64,000 nucleotides of DNA from Eulemur rufifrons (lineage: Eukaryota > Chordata > Mammalia > Primates > Lemuridae), in assembly GCF_041146395.1 (NCBI RefSeq), contig NC_090999.1:66469001-66533000 (forward strand), given 5' to 3'. Position numbers and translations under genes: made by a program. This document shows positions 47,601 to 61,214 of this stretch, one piece after another (positions within the stretch are counted from its first letter, which is position 1; each line of letters begins with the position of its first letter). The notes under the pieces are model-generated. The model was given only the letters and a program-made list of their open reading frames with translations, did not search any database and was not told the origin of the DNA.

Positions 47601-49854
47601 CTTGGAGATACACTTCTTTCCAGATGGGATCTAAGTTCAATTTTGTTTCTTGTCGACTCCTCCTCCCTGTCGGTAACACTGTTACTGGCACTTCAGCTGG
47701 GAATGTATCTGGCGACCGCGCACGTAGGGTTACAAAACAAGGGATTTGTGTGGCCCAAGCCAAATGCTCAAAGAAAAAAAGCAGCACCTATGTCAATTTG
47801 ATTTGGCACTTTTATCTCTAGGGTTAGAGATAACCCTCCTCCTCCCCCAGCCCTTCCCCCACTACCGTGATGACCTCCGTTTTAGAGAGTGAGCTCATTC
47901 TGTGTGACCTTTCTGTGTACCTGATCCATGCTGGGTGTGGTGTAGTAACTGTTGTAACATGCCTTGGTTCTATTTCCTTGAACACAACCTGAGACTGTTG
48001 TGTGATAACATCACTGAGGGTTACTTTGTATCTATCTTTCAAGAATACAAAGTGTTTTCACAGAGATTAACAAACTCTTTCTTGTATGGGGTTAGTGACC
48101 CAGCATTCTCCAGTTATAAATGGGCAAGAGGCAAGTTCTTTATCCCCATTCTCCAGCTTGACAAAATGAGGCAGAGAGTTTAGGCAGCTTCCCTCAGAGT
48201 CGGGCCTCTGGGGCCTCTGACTAGTCTTCTAGGAACCCACCTAAGTAAGCATCAGAGTGACGGGAACGCTTAATCAGCAGCTCCGGAAACCTGCTGTTTG
48301 AGATGTTTTCTAGAGGGAAAACCTCTGCATTGCAGGGAAGCTCAGCAAGGAGTGGCATCTACTGTTCAGTGGGGGGAAAGTTTATTTTCTAATGAATACA
48401 GAGAGCTTCTTCCTGATGTTTTGCTAACAGGCATGAATTCAACTATTGCACACTGGTTTTTCAGTATCTCAGAGGAATATTAAGTTGCTGGGAATGCGGT
48501 GGGAAGGGAGTGCTGCTTGGGTTCTAGGAGGCAGTACAGGATTAAAATGAAGTGGGCAAATTTAGCAAAATCATGCTGAACAAGGAAAGGCCACACCTGT
48601 AGACTGATGGAGAAGAATAAGCGGCCTATAGCAATGAGGCTGAAGAGGGAGCCCCTGTGTGTGCTACAAGGACTCTTGGTGTCTGTTATAAACAAGTATG
48701 CGTTGCAGACTGTGCAACAGTGTTTATGAAGCAGCACACTCAAGCATAAATGTGGGGTGGTTCAGTGTACATGCTTGGAGAGAAGATTCCCAATGCATGA
48801 GAGGAGTTGATTTTATAGAATTAGTGGTGAGTGTCAGTTCCTTGATTTTTCTCCAGTAGAATTGGCAGAGTGTAATGTTGCTCCCACAATGAAAAGGTAA
48901 AAGATACCACATAAAATAACAGTTTGAAAGAATGAAACCAGAAAGAAAAAAAGTATTTTTTAAATTTGAATTAACTTCTTAAAATCAGCCAAATATTTAT
49001 ATTCCTATTCACCGTCTTTAATAACAGTTATATCTTTAAGTCATCACTACTTCTCTTACTGTTTACTTTTCCTTAAAATATGAACTATCTCACTAGTCAG
49101 TGCTGTTTAAAAAATCTATAACTTATGTTCTTCTGTGTACATATCTATATTTGTGTCTTCTCTTTCCTTATACCTTACAATACCCTCATTTTGGAGATCA
49201 TATGAATCTAAAATATATGTTTTAGCATTGATATGTCTATAGTTTTTCTGATATATTGAATTAACAATCTGTATACTGGAAAAGTACAATGGGTCTTCCC
49301 AAACATTGCATTCTATTTTTTCTCTGTGCATAGCTCTTGACTTAAAAATGTCATCTACCCAATGTTTCCCAACAGGCATACTCTTGGCATTTTGGATAAC
49401 AATTCTGAATTGGGCAGAACTGTTTGCTCCCAGTGGATGCCAGAGCATGATGAAAAGCACTCTCACACATTTTAAATGACCTTCAGTTGGGTGTTGCCTC
49501 CCCTGATTCAGAACAACTGAGCCATGCTATTGTGATGGAAAACCACAAAAATAATCACATTATTTTCAATTTTTAAGGCCACTGTACAATATCGCCTAAA
49601 ACTTGATGGCTTGTGAACATGCCTGTTTATTTGGACTTTGGAGATCTCCTTGGAAACTCTCTGTAATCATACCATTAGCAAGAGGACAATGGTTGTCCCA
49701 GGCCCTATAGTGCTCTGTTATCTACCCTAAACGATAATGATAAATTATTAGGAAATGACTGTAATAGGTTCCAGTAAAAGAATAGATCAGCGTAATCTAT
49801 GTTGGAACAGAATATTAATAGTTGTAGCTACATGTACTGAAAAATGCTATGTTG
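47601..49854 (+). other. CAST: Downstream intron, no gene recognised
   Basis: No coding exon was found. Minus-strand frames at 48480-48912 and 49116-49466 lack recognisable features. A MIR-like trace may lie at 48110-48190 (gacaaaatgaggcagagagt). Confidence 0.4.
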
Positions 49855-49960
49855 TAAGTATATGCTGAGCATTTACATGCTGTGATGATAATGCAGCTAC
49901 GAGGTAAATACACTTACTTTGCCCATTTTACAGATTGAGAAATAAGAGTCACAATACTGT
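49855..49960 (-). repeat. MIR-like fragment
   Basis: Text tgctgagcatttacatgctg ... gcccattttacagattgaga is a minus-strand MIR core. Confidence 0.55.
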
Positions 49961-50079
49961 ATTGTCTTTCAGGACACAGTTCACAGCTCTCCATAGAATA
50001 CTTTTCAAAAAATGAGCTTTAGCATTTGAAAAGTTATCACAGATTAAAGTCTCATTTGACTACAGTTACTTTCGTTCTC

Positions 50080-50215
50080 AGAATGAAAACTTTTTACTAT
50101 ATTGAGAGCCCCTTGAAGACAGGATGTACATCTTTGTACCCCTGTATTATCTACCATGGAGCCTTCCGTATAGTAAATGTTCAATATTTATTCGATTGGA
50201 AAAAAGACTAATAGG
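50080..50215 (+). repeat. L2 LINE 3'-end fragment
   Basis: The order tgagagccccttgaagacag, gtacccctgtattatctacc, gtatagtaaatgttcaatat, attcgattgg follows the L2 terminus. Confidence 0.7.
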
Positions 50216-51799
50216 AATAGAGCCCTAACATGCTGTTTCACTAATACAGAATTTTTTTTCTGGCTAGGTACAAATGGTAAAATGATACTCATTTTTATTC
50301 TCTAGGGTTTACAAGTAGAGTTTTGGGAACTTAATATCTGTTTTTGCTTTGGTTAAAAATTAAAGAGTGGATAATCAAAAAAGATGAATAAGGAACCTTT
50401 TTTCTTTTCTTTCTCCTTTTTTTCCTTGAGCTTCTATAATGGGCCAGACATGATGCTCAGCATTCAGAAGTATGGCTCACATGTCAAATACAGATGATGT
50501 GAAAGTGCTAAATAGCATTGCTGTCAAGGTGCCATAAAAGCAGGGTGGAAGGTTGAGGGAAGAGGGATGAAGTTAAGCTTGGGGACTTGTTTTTCTGGGG
50601 ATAAAGATTAGAAATATGAGTCCTTAAAGAAGAGTTGCAACCAGGAATCAAGTCCAAGGCAGAAAATACCAACAGCCACAGGCTACAGGGACTGGGATGT
50701 TATTCTCGTGAGGCACAGTCCGTCGAAGGCAAGACTGCTCAGAATTCTGCTTCCCAAGCATTGGCTTGCCTCATTCATTATTTTCTTAATCTCCTCTTCC
50801 CATGCTTTCCCCTAACTACCAGTTGAGACACTCCAGTTTCTCCTTGAATGCTTTTACATGCGCTGTTTGGTGGGATTGAGAGTTCTGATTAATTCTAGGA
50901 CCTTCTGATGAGATGTTCTTGCAACCTCCCTTTGTAGATGGACTGGATTTCTATCAGGTGTCAGCTATCAGAGATTTCCATTTCATCCTGGGGATCGACA
51001 GAGTTTAACTGGAACCCCCACAGCTGACTGGGGTTGTTTTGTCAGTTCTCTAAGCAAGATTTGAGGGTTGCAAGTTCCTGCTGCTCAGATTTCTGTTTCT
51101 TGCTTCAACGCCCAACTCAAGGCACAAAAGAGGATAGACAAGTTCATCAACAGAATAACCTGCCCCTGAATTCCATCCATTTCTCATTTCTGACACATTT
51201 GTCTCAGTCTAGTTTCTGATTTCATATTTGGCAGCTGCCACCTGGTGGATACATATCTTTTACTACTTGAGGAGAACCTCATATCTGGTTTACTCACCTT
51301 TTATTATTTTCGCTGGTGCCTCTCACAGAAATGGTTAGCACATCTTGGTTAAAAAGTTGTTGCTTGGTCTATTTTGTTGCTGGTGTTTTGTTGTTGTTGT
51401 TGTTTTCGTACAGACCTCTTTGCAAGACTCTGTTTAAAAACTAAAATTTAGCTTTATTTGGGGAGGAATTTTATGTTAGAGCATTTGGGTCTACTTTTAT
51501 TAAATTTAATAAGTTAACTTTAGTAAACTTTTTTATCTTGCCAGCACACTTATAATTTGCCTTGGTTCTGTAGGCCCCATAGTCGGTACATAGTGATCAT
51601 AATGGGTAAGATGTAAATGAATGGCGAAGGTAACATTGATTAGAGTCTCTTGCTTATGTACTGCTAAGGAATGATGAATGTAGTTGTGATCTAAGCAAGG
51701 CCTTCTGAATTGCAGAGAGCTGTGCATTCATAGTAGGGGTATCCTTAGAAAAGAGAAGGTTCTTGGTCCTCAAAGGGAGAGTGCAGGAGAATCTTCACC
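50216..51799 (+). other. CAST: Downstream intron, no gene recognised
   Basis: A (GTT)n tract lies at about 51387-51405. Short frames at 50635-50826 and 51034-51219 are not recognised. Confidence 0.4.
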
Positions 51800-51930
51800 T
51801 GAGATACCCGGTATGGACATTTCCCCAGCCCCATCTCAGACCTAACCAATCAGAATCACTGAGCAATCTATGGCTTAATATGCTCTCTGGATGAATCCTT
51901 GCACCTGTTAAAGTGTGAGAACCACTGCTC
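51800..51930 (-). repeat. MER5-like hAT remnant
   Basis: Ends with taaagtgtgagaaccactgc, the reverse complement of the MER5 start (cagtggttctca...). The middle includes caatcagaatcactga. Confidence 0.6.
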
Positions 51931-53873
51931 TCAGAAGTGAGTTAGACTATAAAAAGCCCATCTGTAAGGAGTCTTCTGGCCTTAACAGTGCAGTGAAATT
52001 TTGGTGAGAATTTTAGCCGGCCATATGGGCTCAGACTTCTGAGTCATAGTGAAGGTCTCCTATGAACTGAATTGATTGATGTTCACGGCCCATGTTTGGA
52101 GTCTGAGCAAGGCCTGGACTCATTTCACTCAAAGTTGCCGTAAGAGATTAAGGCCAGCTTCCTATGCGAGCATACTCTCTGAACTCTGTAATGGACTGAG
52201 GGACCCCATATAAATGACTTAACAACCAAAGACCTGGGCCAAACCCCAGAATATCCAGGGTTGCCCAGAATAGAGTGGTTTGGAAAGTATGAGAAAGTGC
52301 CATTCCTGTAGAGAAATTAGGGGCTCAGCCTCCTGAGCATATGGTTTCTTTATTAGCTATACCGAGAGAGTGGCCAGGAAAAATAGCAGAGAATAAAATT
52401 ATTTGTACATTTTTCAGTTACCTATATTTTTTTCTGTGCCCTACTTATTGTGAAAATAGAAATTTGTGTTATATCCAACAGGGAAAATAAAATCCATTAC
52501 TAAGGCTAGTAACCATCAGAGTCCCTGAATATAAATATTTCCATGCCAACAATATGTTTAAAACAGTGTCTCACATGCTTTTAGACATGCATCTTTTCGT
52601 AATATTTTATTTAAAAAGAGGCATCAGGTTCAGCGGGCTGGGTCTATAGCAGGGAACTGAAATTGGTGGCCAGAATTTTAATCTTCCAGGATTCTTAACT
52701 TCTTGTTCATATTTCTCATCTCTTTATTTTTCTGTGCTGTATTCTGAGTAGCATCCTCAGATTTATCTTTTCGTCACTTAAATCTCTATTTAGCTATGTG
52801 TAGTTTATGCTTTCACCTATTTTTGATTTGTGATTTTTATTCTTTGACACTTTGAATTTTTAAACATATTTAAAGTCTCCTTCACATTTTTCTATTATAT
52901 TTAGTTCTTGTGCAATTTCTCCATACTTCTAACTGCTGACTCTCCCATATGGTATTTTACGTCCTGATTAAGTTTGAAAATGTGGCTTGAAACTCATTTT
53001 CAATGAAGATTGTTTTCCACGAGAATCCCTTTGTTCCTATGTTGTAGATCTGTCTCTACTACGTGGTTTTTAATGTCTCTTGCCTGGGATCGTTGAAATT
53101 TCATCAGAGTTAATATCTTGTCTTGAGGCCTCTGTTCCACGTGGATAGAGTGAATTTGGATCTTGAATGCCCAGTGGCACAGGTTTGGGATTCCTTTTTC
53201 TCATGGATGTCTGCTTTTATGCTCATGACTCCAGCCAGAAAGAAAGCTTCCTTGACATTGCCCAGGACAGGTGGGCAGTTTTCAAGGCTTATGTTTGTGG
53301 ATGATCAGTTCTTAGTAGTCCTGGCTTTATGCCAATAACTTAGCATGGGGCCTGCGGCCAGGATTCCTTTCTCATTAGAGTATTCAATTCCCAGGTCCAG
53401 GCTGTGTTATCTGTTTCAGCCCCATGAGCTGTTCAGCCTCAGCCGTGCTCACTGGAGGACTTTAAGTTCCCTCCACTTTTGTTTCCTTGTAGATTTCCCT
53501 TCTTTCAAGCTTAGCTATGTATTTTATTGCTCTATGTTAAATTTTACCCAGTATTTCTATATCTGAAATAAAAGGAGATTTTTCTATCAGAATACAGACG
53601 AATTTTGTCAGACCTGCATAATGTATTTAAAATGCTTGAAAGCTTATAGATAGTAATGCATGTGCTAGTTTGTCACAAAGCCCACCACCCCCAATTATCT
53701 TCATACTGGCCTAATGATACACTCATTCACGTCCCCCAACACATATTTTCATTTGAGTTTTAGGCCCCTAATCTACAGAGATAGATATATATTATTTTCT
53801 GAAAATTTAATCAATTAACCTTTGAAAATTGCATCCTGTTTTTTTTTTTGTTTTTTTTATTCCAATATCCTTG
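51931..53873 (+). other. CAST: Downstream intron, no gene recognised
   Basis: Frames at 53123-53338 and 53345-53566 adjoin each other but have no recognisable motif or splice structure. The sequence around 52690-53560 has the look of an old LINE or LTR interior; I cannot assign it. T-rich runs lie at 53839-53858. Confidence 0.35.
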
Positions 53874-54131
53874 TGCTCTGAGAGGCCAAGGCAGAAGGAT
53901 CTCTTGAGGTCAGGAGTTCGAGACCAGTCTGAGTAAGAGCGAGACCCATCTCTATTAAAAATAGAAAAAGTATCCAGGTACAGTGGTGTGCTTGTAGTTC
54001 CAGCTATTCAAGAGGCTGAGGCAGGAGAATCACTTGAGCCCAGGAGTTTGAGATTGCAGTGAGCTATGATGATGCCACTGCACTCTAGCCTGGGCAACAG
54101 AGTGAGACTCTGTCTCGGGGGGAAAAAAAAA
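53874..54131 (+). mobile_element. Alu, 5'-truncated
   Basis: Forward Alu missing its first few dozen bases (begins tgctctgagaggccaaggca) with tail ggggggaaaaaaaaaaa. Flanked by near-identical aatatccttg (53864-53873) and aatacccttg (54132-54141). It lacks the long strepsirrhine middle insertion. Confidence 0.88.
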
Positions 54132-54141
54132 AATACCCTTG

Positions 54142-55699
54142 CAGCTGAGCTATATACTTGGTATATGTAACATTGGGGTTTCCCTGATGTTCCAGAATAT
54201 CTGCCTATAAAATGACAGCAATTTTTGGATTGATGTCTACTATTTCTTTATAGTTAAAGAAAGGGTGTGGGCTACAGGCATAGTCACAAGTGTCAAGTGT
54301 TCCTGGGTGTTAGGGCCAGAGAACTAAAGAGGACAAATATTCTCGGGCTACTGCAGGGCTAGCAGATGTGCCTTCACCCCATTCTTTTTAGGGAACATCT
54401 AGGTTCTTCAGTAACCTGGGCTGGCAATATTAGCACCACAAATCTTCCTTTTAAAACTGGCTAGAAGGTAATTTTAAAAAGCCATTTTGCAAATCCATCC
54501 TAGTATCTTAGGTGATCTGGTTTCTTTCTTTTAACCAAATGCAAGTGTGAAGAGACAGAGTTTGTCACCAGTAATGAAGCCCTCATCTATAGCAATAGAT
54601 GGTAGAAAACAGTTGTCACTTCACCAGCTCTCTGTAAAGCCATCTTGTTTTAAATTACCTGAAGCAGTGATTCTCCATGTTGGGGAGTTTCAGAATCACC
54701 TGAGGGGCGTACGTCTTTTTAGGCCATGGTTCTTTCTCCCTCTTCCTCCTCCTCCTCTGTAAGTTTCTAAGTGTCCATTGCCCTCTTCCTCTCTCCCCAC
54801 TCTCTCTGCTGCCTATGAATGATTTTATTCCTGGACCATTTCTACTCATTATGTCAAGAACAACCAAGCGAAGGTGTTAATGCGTGGCCAGTTACATTGG
54901 CCGATGGCTTGACATTACTTTCATTGCCAGCAATAATTATGTACATTTTTAGCCCAAAATATTTAAATAGCTATATGTTCCTGAATACTTTACAGGTAAT
55001 TTCAATGGTTAGAATTAGTGATTATGTTTTTCCCTTGTAGTGTTATAAAACTAAATATCTTCTATGTGATATTTTACTCTAATCTTGAGTTCTAAATCAG
55101 TCAATTAATCTTTAATTGCTTGGATCTTTAGCCCTAACGGGTCTGCATCACTAAGAAACAGTCTACCCCCTTGCTGAATATTGAGTTCAAAAATGAAAAG
55201 TTAACCCCTTTTGGCTATTGAGTTTGAACCTTTTCTCAGTTTCAAGAATCTTTTAACTATTGCAGTATTGTGTGCTGAATTATTCTCACAGTGTTCTTGT
55301 GGCAGGCCAGGATTCCTAGCAATAAGACTTGTTTTTTCTCCAGCCCTTCTGACAATCATATTCTTATACCTCTTCACAGATTTCAAAGATTAAATCTGAT
55401 CAACAGTGATCTTCATATTTGCAATGAAAATTTTGGTGAAATACCCCAATTGATATCCATTAAACTAGTTTACGTGTAACTTTTCCACATCCTATTATAG
55501 GCCAATAAACTGAAGCTTTGGTTGCCATTCAAATTGCAGAGACAACAAATATAAACAAAGAAAAGCTTAACAAAGGACATTCTATTGCTGATAATCTGAA
55601 AATAATTCTAGAATGCTCTGGGGGCAGGGTTAGGTTCAGCAGCGTGTGCATATTTTAGAGAAACTCTGCAGGATCTAGATATTTGAAAATAAATGGAAA
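54142..55699 (+). other. CAST: Downstream intron, no gene recognised
   Basis: A MER5-type fragment may lie at 54664-54715 (cagtgattctccatgttggg ... cagaatcacctgaggggc). Short frames are unrecognised. Confidence 0.4.
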
Positions 55700-55914
55700 C
55701 AAGAAAAATATCTCACATTTATTAATTTATTGGACAACTACTGTGCTAAGTGATTTATATAAGATTTTATTTATTCTTTTTAAGAGTTGCATATTTTGTA
55801 ACTTGGTAAGGAGATATTATGACAGTTTTATAAATGAGGAGACTGAGGCCCAGAGAAATTAAATAACTTACCCCGAGTCACACAGATAGCAAGATTCTAT
55901 TTGATTCTGAAGTT
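55700..55914 (-). repeat. MIR SINE interrupted by an L1
   Basis: The plus strand shows ctactgtgctaagtgattta, then gaggagactgaggcccagag, then cgagtcacacagatagcaag, the minus-strand MIR. It ends at the L1 target duplication; its continuation may lie at 57191-57240. Confidence 0.75.
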
Positions 55915-57190
55915 TTTCTTTTTAATTTCAGAATATTATGGGGGTACAAATGTTTTGGTTACATGGATTGTTTTTGCACTGTTTGAGTCAAAGTTATGAG
56001 TGTGCCCATCACCCAGGTAGTGTACATTGTACCCGTTAAGTATGATTTCACCCATTCCCTCCCCGCCCCCACCTGCTTGATTTCTGTTGAGTTTTACTTC
56101 CATCTGTGCACGTGTGTGCTGATCTGTTAGTTCCAATTTAATAGTGAGTACATGTGGTGTTTGTTTTTTCATTCGTGCGATACTTAGGAGGATGGTCTCC
56201 AGTTCCATACAGATTGTTGCAAAAAGTATTAATTCATTTTTTATGGCTGAGTAGTACTCCATGGTGTACATATACCATATTTTATTAATCCACTCTTGAA
56301 TTGATGGACAATTGGTTTGATTCCACATCTTCGCAATTGTGAATTGTACTCCAATAAACATCTAGCACAAATATCTTTTTGATAAAATGACTTTTTTTCC
56401 TTTGGGTAAATACCCAGTAGTGGGATTGCTGGATCAAATGGTAGGTCTACTTTTAGTTCTTTGGGGAATCTCCATACTATTTTTCATAGAGGTTGCACTA
56501 GTTTGCAATCCCACCAACAGAAAATCTCTATGCACATAAACTTGAAAACATTAAGAAAATGGACAAATTCCTGGAAACATACAACCTCTCCAGGCTCAAT
56601 CAGGAAGAAACAGAACTCCTGAACAAACCAATTATGAGCAACAAAATTGAAGCAGCAATAAAAAGTCTCCCCCCAAAAAAAAGTCCTGGACCAGATGGTT
56701 TCACAGGAGAATTTTATCAGACCTACAAAGAAGAATTAGTACCCATATTGCAGAAATTATTTCATAACATCAAGAAGGAAGGAATCCTCCCTAACTCATT
56801 CTTATAAAGCCAGTATCACTTTGATATCAAAGTGACTCTTGCTACCAAGATTCCAGAAAAGGACACAACACACACACACACACACACAAAATCTCTAGAC
56901 CAATATCCCTTATGAATATAGATGTAAAAATCCTCAATAAAATTCTAGTGAATCAAATTCAGCTGCACATCAAAAAAATAATCCACCATGACCAAGTAGG
57001 CTTCATCCCAGGGATGCAAGGATGGTTCAACATATATAAATCCATGAATGTGATTCACCACGTAAACAGAAGCAACACAAAGATCATATAATCATCTCAA
57101 TAGATCCAGAAAAAGCATTCAGCAAAATTCAGCACCCTTTTATGATAAAAACTCTTAACAAAATAGGCATAGATGAAACATACCTCAAAA
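55915..57190 (-). mobile_element. L1 with 5' inversion and internal deletion
   Basis: The left part (to about 56520) is the L1 3' untranslated region and ORF2 C-terminus on the minus strand, including [13 protein letters not shown]. The right part (about 56520-57190) is the start of the ORF2 reverse-transcriptase domain on the plus strand, including [13 protein letters not shown] and [11 protein letters not shown]. Most of the region between is missing. The flanks tgattctgaagtt (55902-55914) and tgattctaaagtt (57191-57203) are a 13-base target duplication with one mismatch. This layout is what twin priming makes. A (CA)n tract lies at about 56863-56889. Confidence 0.9.
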
Positions 57191-57203
57191 TGATTCTAAA
57201 GTT

Positions 57204-57704
57204 CTGTTCCATTGACTGGTCTTACAAAATCCTCCACTTAGTAGTTTGTATCTAGGTAGTTCAAATAAGTGACAGGGGAATTTGTATCTAAATTCAAATA
57301 AGTACTAGAAATCAATATTTTGCACTCTATTTTTATGTTCCATATCTTAATAGTGTTGAAATTTTCTCTAATGGATGAGGTTTCCTGCTTGTGTGAAAGA
57401 GAGTATTGTACACTGATTGGAATTAGCAGATTATAGTTTAGGTGACAATTTTTTTAGATGCTTCACATGATCAGTAGAGAAGGAATAAATTAGCCATTTT
57501 GGAACAATTGCACAGTTAAGTAGTATATAACTGAAAACTCTCTTATCCTGTAGGAAATATAGAACTTTTGCTTAGATTGAAGTATAAGCAGCAATGCTCA
57601 TATTTTGTACATTAATTTCAAATGAATCCTACTTTAAAATCTGTTCTGTATTCCACTGAATTTTTATCTGAGGGGAAAGAGGGGTGTAATGCAGTGGAAT
57701 GCAG
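57204..57704 (+). other. CAST: Downstream intron, no gene recognised
   Basis: AT-rich; the first 40 bases may be the rest of the interrupted MIR. Nothing else assigned. Confidence 0.4.
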
Positions 57705-57815
57705 CATTATATGAAACACACACAGCCGTTGAGAACTTTGCTCAACGTCATACAGCTGGTAGCAGAGCTGGAATTCAAACTCCAGAGCCATTCTTCTGAG
57801 ACACAACACTACCTT
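57705..57815 (-). repeat. MIR-like fragment
   Basis: Text caacgtcatacagctggtag ... gctggaattcaaactccaga ... is the minus-strand MIR 5' half. Confidence 0.65.
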
Positions 57816-58604
57816 TTTAATACTTGCAAAGGTTAAACTTGCTGTCAGTACACATTTGTGAATTTGTTTTTCTTAGATGGTTTCCAGAATGACATTTTAT
57901 TTCACTCCCCATTTTCATTTTGGATATTTGAAAATCAGCTTGGCTAAGAGAACCTTGTTATAATTGCCATGATTTAAGCTTTATAGTAATAAAGCATAAG
58001 ATTATGCTTCAGTGAAAAGTGGGCTGCAAGAATGTTTATGTGCCAGGCCCATTTCTCAGTCGTCACACGTTTGGCTGTATCTCAGGGTGAGTTCCTCCTC
58101 ATTTTCTGTTAGAAACATTTTGAGTCTATCATTTGGGTAGAGATTGAGGTTGGCAATTGGTTTTATGGCACAAGCACCCATAAAAGTCCTCATGTTTTTC
58201 TCACCCTCTGTTAGGTCTACATCTAAGGAATGAATGCACTATGGAAAGTCAAGTTGAATGATGATTGTTCAGCATAGCTCAGAATTTCTCATTCCTATAC
58301 AATAATCATATCAATAATAATGTATATTTTAGATTAGCTCATAATCTGTTAGGGTTTGTACAAATCTGTGCTCTTGCTACCAAGATTCCTTTCTTATTTG
58401 ATTGGAACGTGACCTAAACCAACCATGCATTTGAACTAAAGAAAATGTCATAATGTAAAATAATATGCATTTTGTTTCTTTGAAAAAGGTAAGCAAGATT
58501 AGTGTGTGATTTCTCAAAGCAGTGGTCACCACACAACTGCTCTGCTATTCTGAGGCTAAGGAAGGAAATTTTTGAGGCCATAGGTATTCATAAACTAATA
58601 AAAA
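57816..58604 (+). other. CAST: Downstream intron, no gene recognised
   Basis: Unassigned AT-rich sequence. Confidence 0.4.
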
Positions 58605-58845
58605 TCATTATGGTTTATTGACTTACTCTGTGCCAGACACCAAGCCAAGCACTTTATAAACACACCCTTACTTAATCCTCACTGCCATCTTATGAAGTAG
58701 GTATCGTTTTTATACCTATTTAACAAATTAAAAAAAATTCAAATTTGGAAGGATTTAAGCAGCTTGTCTGAAGTTGCATAGCTAGAATTAGATCCCAGGT
58801 TTGTGGGACTCCCAGAGCCCATGCTTTTAACCTCTGTGTTTCCAG
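58605..58845 (-). repeat. MIR SINE, near full length
   Basis: Plus-strand order gtttattgacttactctgtg, ccaagccaagcactttataa, cttatgaagtaggtatcgtt, gcccatgcttttaacctctg is the complete minus-strand MIR outline. A further diverged MIR-like piece follows at about 58910-59010 (gtgaagaaactgagtttggg). Confidence 0.8.
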
Positions 58846-59010
58846 ATTGAACATCTATCTTTGGGCACATTATTTAATAAGCTTCACTTAAATGTAGCAT
58901 ATAAGAGTTGTGGAACCACAGAATTCTCAAAGCTGACAGTTTACAGGTGAAGAAACTGAGTTTGGGAGAAGAGCTCCAAGTCACACAGCTTGTCAAGGGC
59001 AGTCTTCCTC

Positions 59011-61214
59011 GTTGCTCTTTATGTTAAATGCTTGTTGGCTGAAAGTGCTTAACTCACAGGTTTATGTAAATCTTCACCAGACAAACCTCTAGGGGAGGGA
59101 CAACAGAAAGTAGGCTGTCTTTTCTGGGCCTGAATTCTCTGTTTTGCTTTATCCTGGGCAGCCAAAGGTCAGACATAGTTGGAATTATTTCATGCCACAA
59201 GAACAGCAACTTAGGATCCCTAGAGGCACAAACACAACTTCAGAAAAAAAACTGCTTTTCTATTCTTTGATGACTAATCTAGGCTGTATGGCTTGCTCTT
59301 CTTGCTTACAAATTATTACTATCCCAGGGAAAAAAAACTCTGGAAAACTGAAGTTTGCAAAGCAATGAAAATGAAGCAGTTGCTCTGTAGAACTGGAATC
59401 TCAACTTGCCTTCTGTGGGTTTTTCTAAGCACTTGGGGTGGTCCAGTGTCAGAGTTCATCTTCAGATACTGAGAGGGTGTGGCATGTGGCCAACTGGTCT
59501 CCAACCCTTCTGGCTTGGATTTAGATCACAGATCAGTTGTGGCTATTGTTGCAGTTGCCAGGCAACATTCGGATGTTTATTTTGAGGTCTGCCCACATGT
59601 TGCATCAGAGGCCAAAGCTTTATATGTTCTCTACTTCCCAGAACCATTGAGCTCAGGCACTTTATTTTGAATGGAAATCTATGCTTCCCTTGTAATATGT
59701 TTTATGAATGTACAGAATACTCAGCAAGCTATAATCATCTTCAGTTTTCCCCTAGATAATGTTCAAATTTCCTCATTTTGTAGCATTCTACTTCATCTAA
59801 CCTGTTGCTTTCTGGACTTTGTTAGATGTCCGTATTGCAGGTCTCTTTAAAAGCACCATTATTATACTTAATAATTAAAGGCGTTGCAAGAATGTATGTC
59901 ATGGTGTGACAGCGTGGCAAACAATAGACATCAGGACATTCATTTCCTGAAGTGAATAATCCATCATTCTAGAAAGAAAAATGTAAACTTGTATTCAGTA
60001 GGTCCATAAACGGTGTTTGTAAACAATGTCAGTGCTTTCCTTAGAAAAGTCCCTCATTAGCAACCTATTGTTTGTTGCAGATGTCTAACAGGAAGCTCAG
60101 GGTTTTTTGTGTATGTGTATTTTTTTCTAATTTGAACAACCTCCAGTTGGTGACAATAATGATGTAAATGATGTTGAAACTATGTTTTCCTAACCAGTTT
60201 TCTGACCTGTGCTATGAACAAATTTCCTGATGATCAAGTAATAAAACTCATGTAATGTTGCCTTTGAACCACCAGATAATATTCTTGTGTTTATTCATGC
60301 ATAAAGTCATACATTTATTTGAAAATATTTGTTAAGCAACTGGTATGTGCAGGCTCTGGGGATGGGATGTGTAATCTTTTGGGGAAGGTACTTTTTTTTT
60401 TTTACGTCAGTGATTTCCTTTCCTTCATTATTTGAGATGTGGTATTAAGTAAGAACCTGATCATGGTTCAGAACAAATTATTTGTTTTTCTCTTATACAT
60501 CTAGCAGAGCTAATTCTGAAAGTTAAAAATTGGGTTATTGATTTGTCAGATTTCTTTAATTTAGAAAATCTTTAATATTCGTTTTGTGGTTTGCCCACAT
60601 TGTCCTGATATTTGGTATCTAATTTGACTGTCACAGTGACCCTGTGTGTGTGTGTGTGGAGGGGGGGTGTATTCCCATCAGGAAAAACTAGCTACTCAGC
60701 AGGTTTCATTGACCTCCCATGGAATCAGGGCCACTTAGAAGCCATCAAGACTGAAACTGAAGTCTTCTGATTTAATGACCATGTTTCTTCCATCTGCCTA
60801 TTAAAAAGACCTTAAAGTATTAAAACTATATTTTATTTTTTGTTTAAATGAAACTTGAATTGACAGAAAATGGAAGCCAAGATTTGCATCAACAGTGATG
60901 TTTTGCTGTGGGGAGTAGAAATGGCCCCGCCCCTCGGTCAGTTTATATTATGATAGCTTCATTGATAAGACATGACATACACTTAAAAAGGGCTTAGTAA
61001 CCCTCCAACACAGAATATAGGATTAAGCCTTCGAGTGAGAAGTACAAACATTTGTCAGAGTTGAGAAGATAATACGAGCTAAAGGAGATACAGGTGTTGT
61101 ATCTTGAACTCAGTCTTAAAGGGTAGGGAAGGTGGGACTGGGGCAGGGAAGAGGCTTTCTGGGAAGTGGGAATGTAAGATGAAAGGCTCAGAGGTGGAAG
61201 GGAGCGTGATGGTG
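59011..61214 (+). other. CAST: Downstream intron, no gene recognised
   Basis: A (TG)n tract lies at 60643-60658, followed by a G run. Short frames at 59144-59670 are unrecognised. Text at 60310-60360 (aatatttgttaagcaactgg) is a trace of an old repeat end. Confidence 0.4.

Noticed and set aside
47024..47821. Overlapping 60-145 codon frames around the second CpG island
   Set aside because: Shadow frames from GC-rich sequence; none matches calpastatin or another known protein.
55900..57810. L1 pieces at 56 kb as two independent insertions
   Set aside because: A single near-identical duplication brackets both halves, which favours one twin-priming event.
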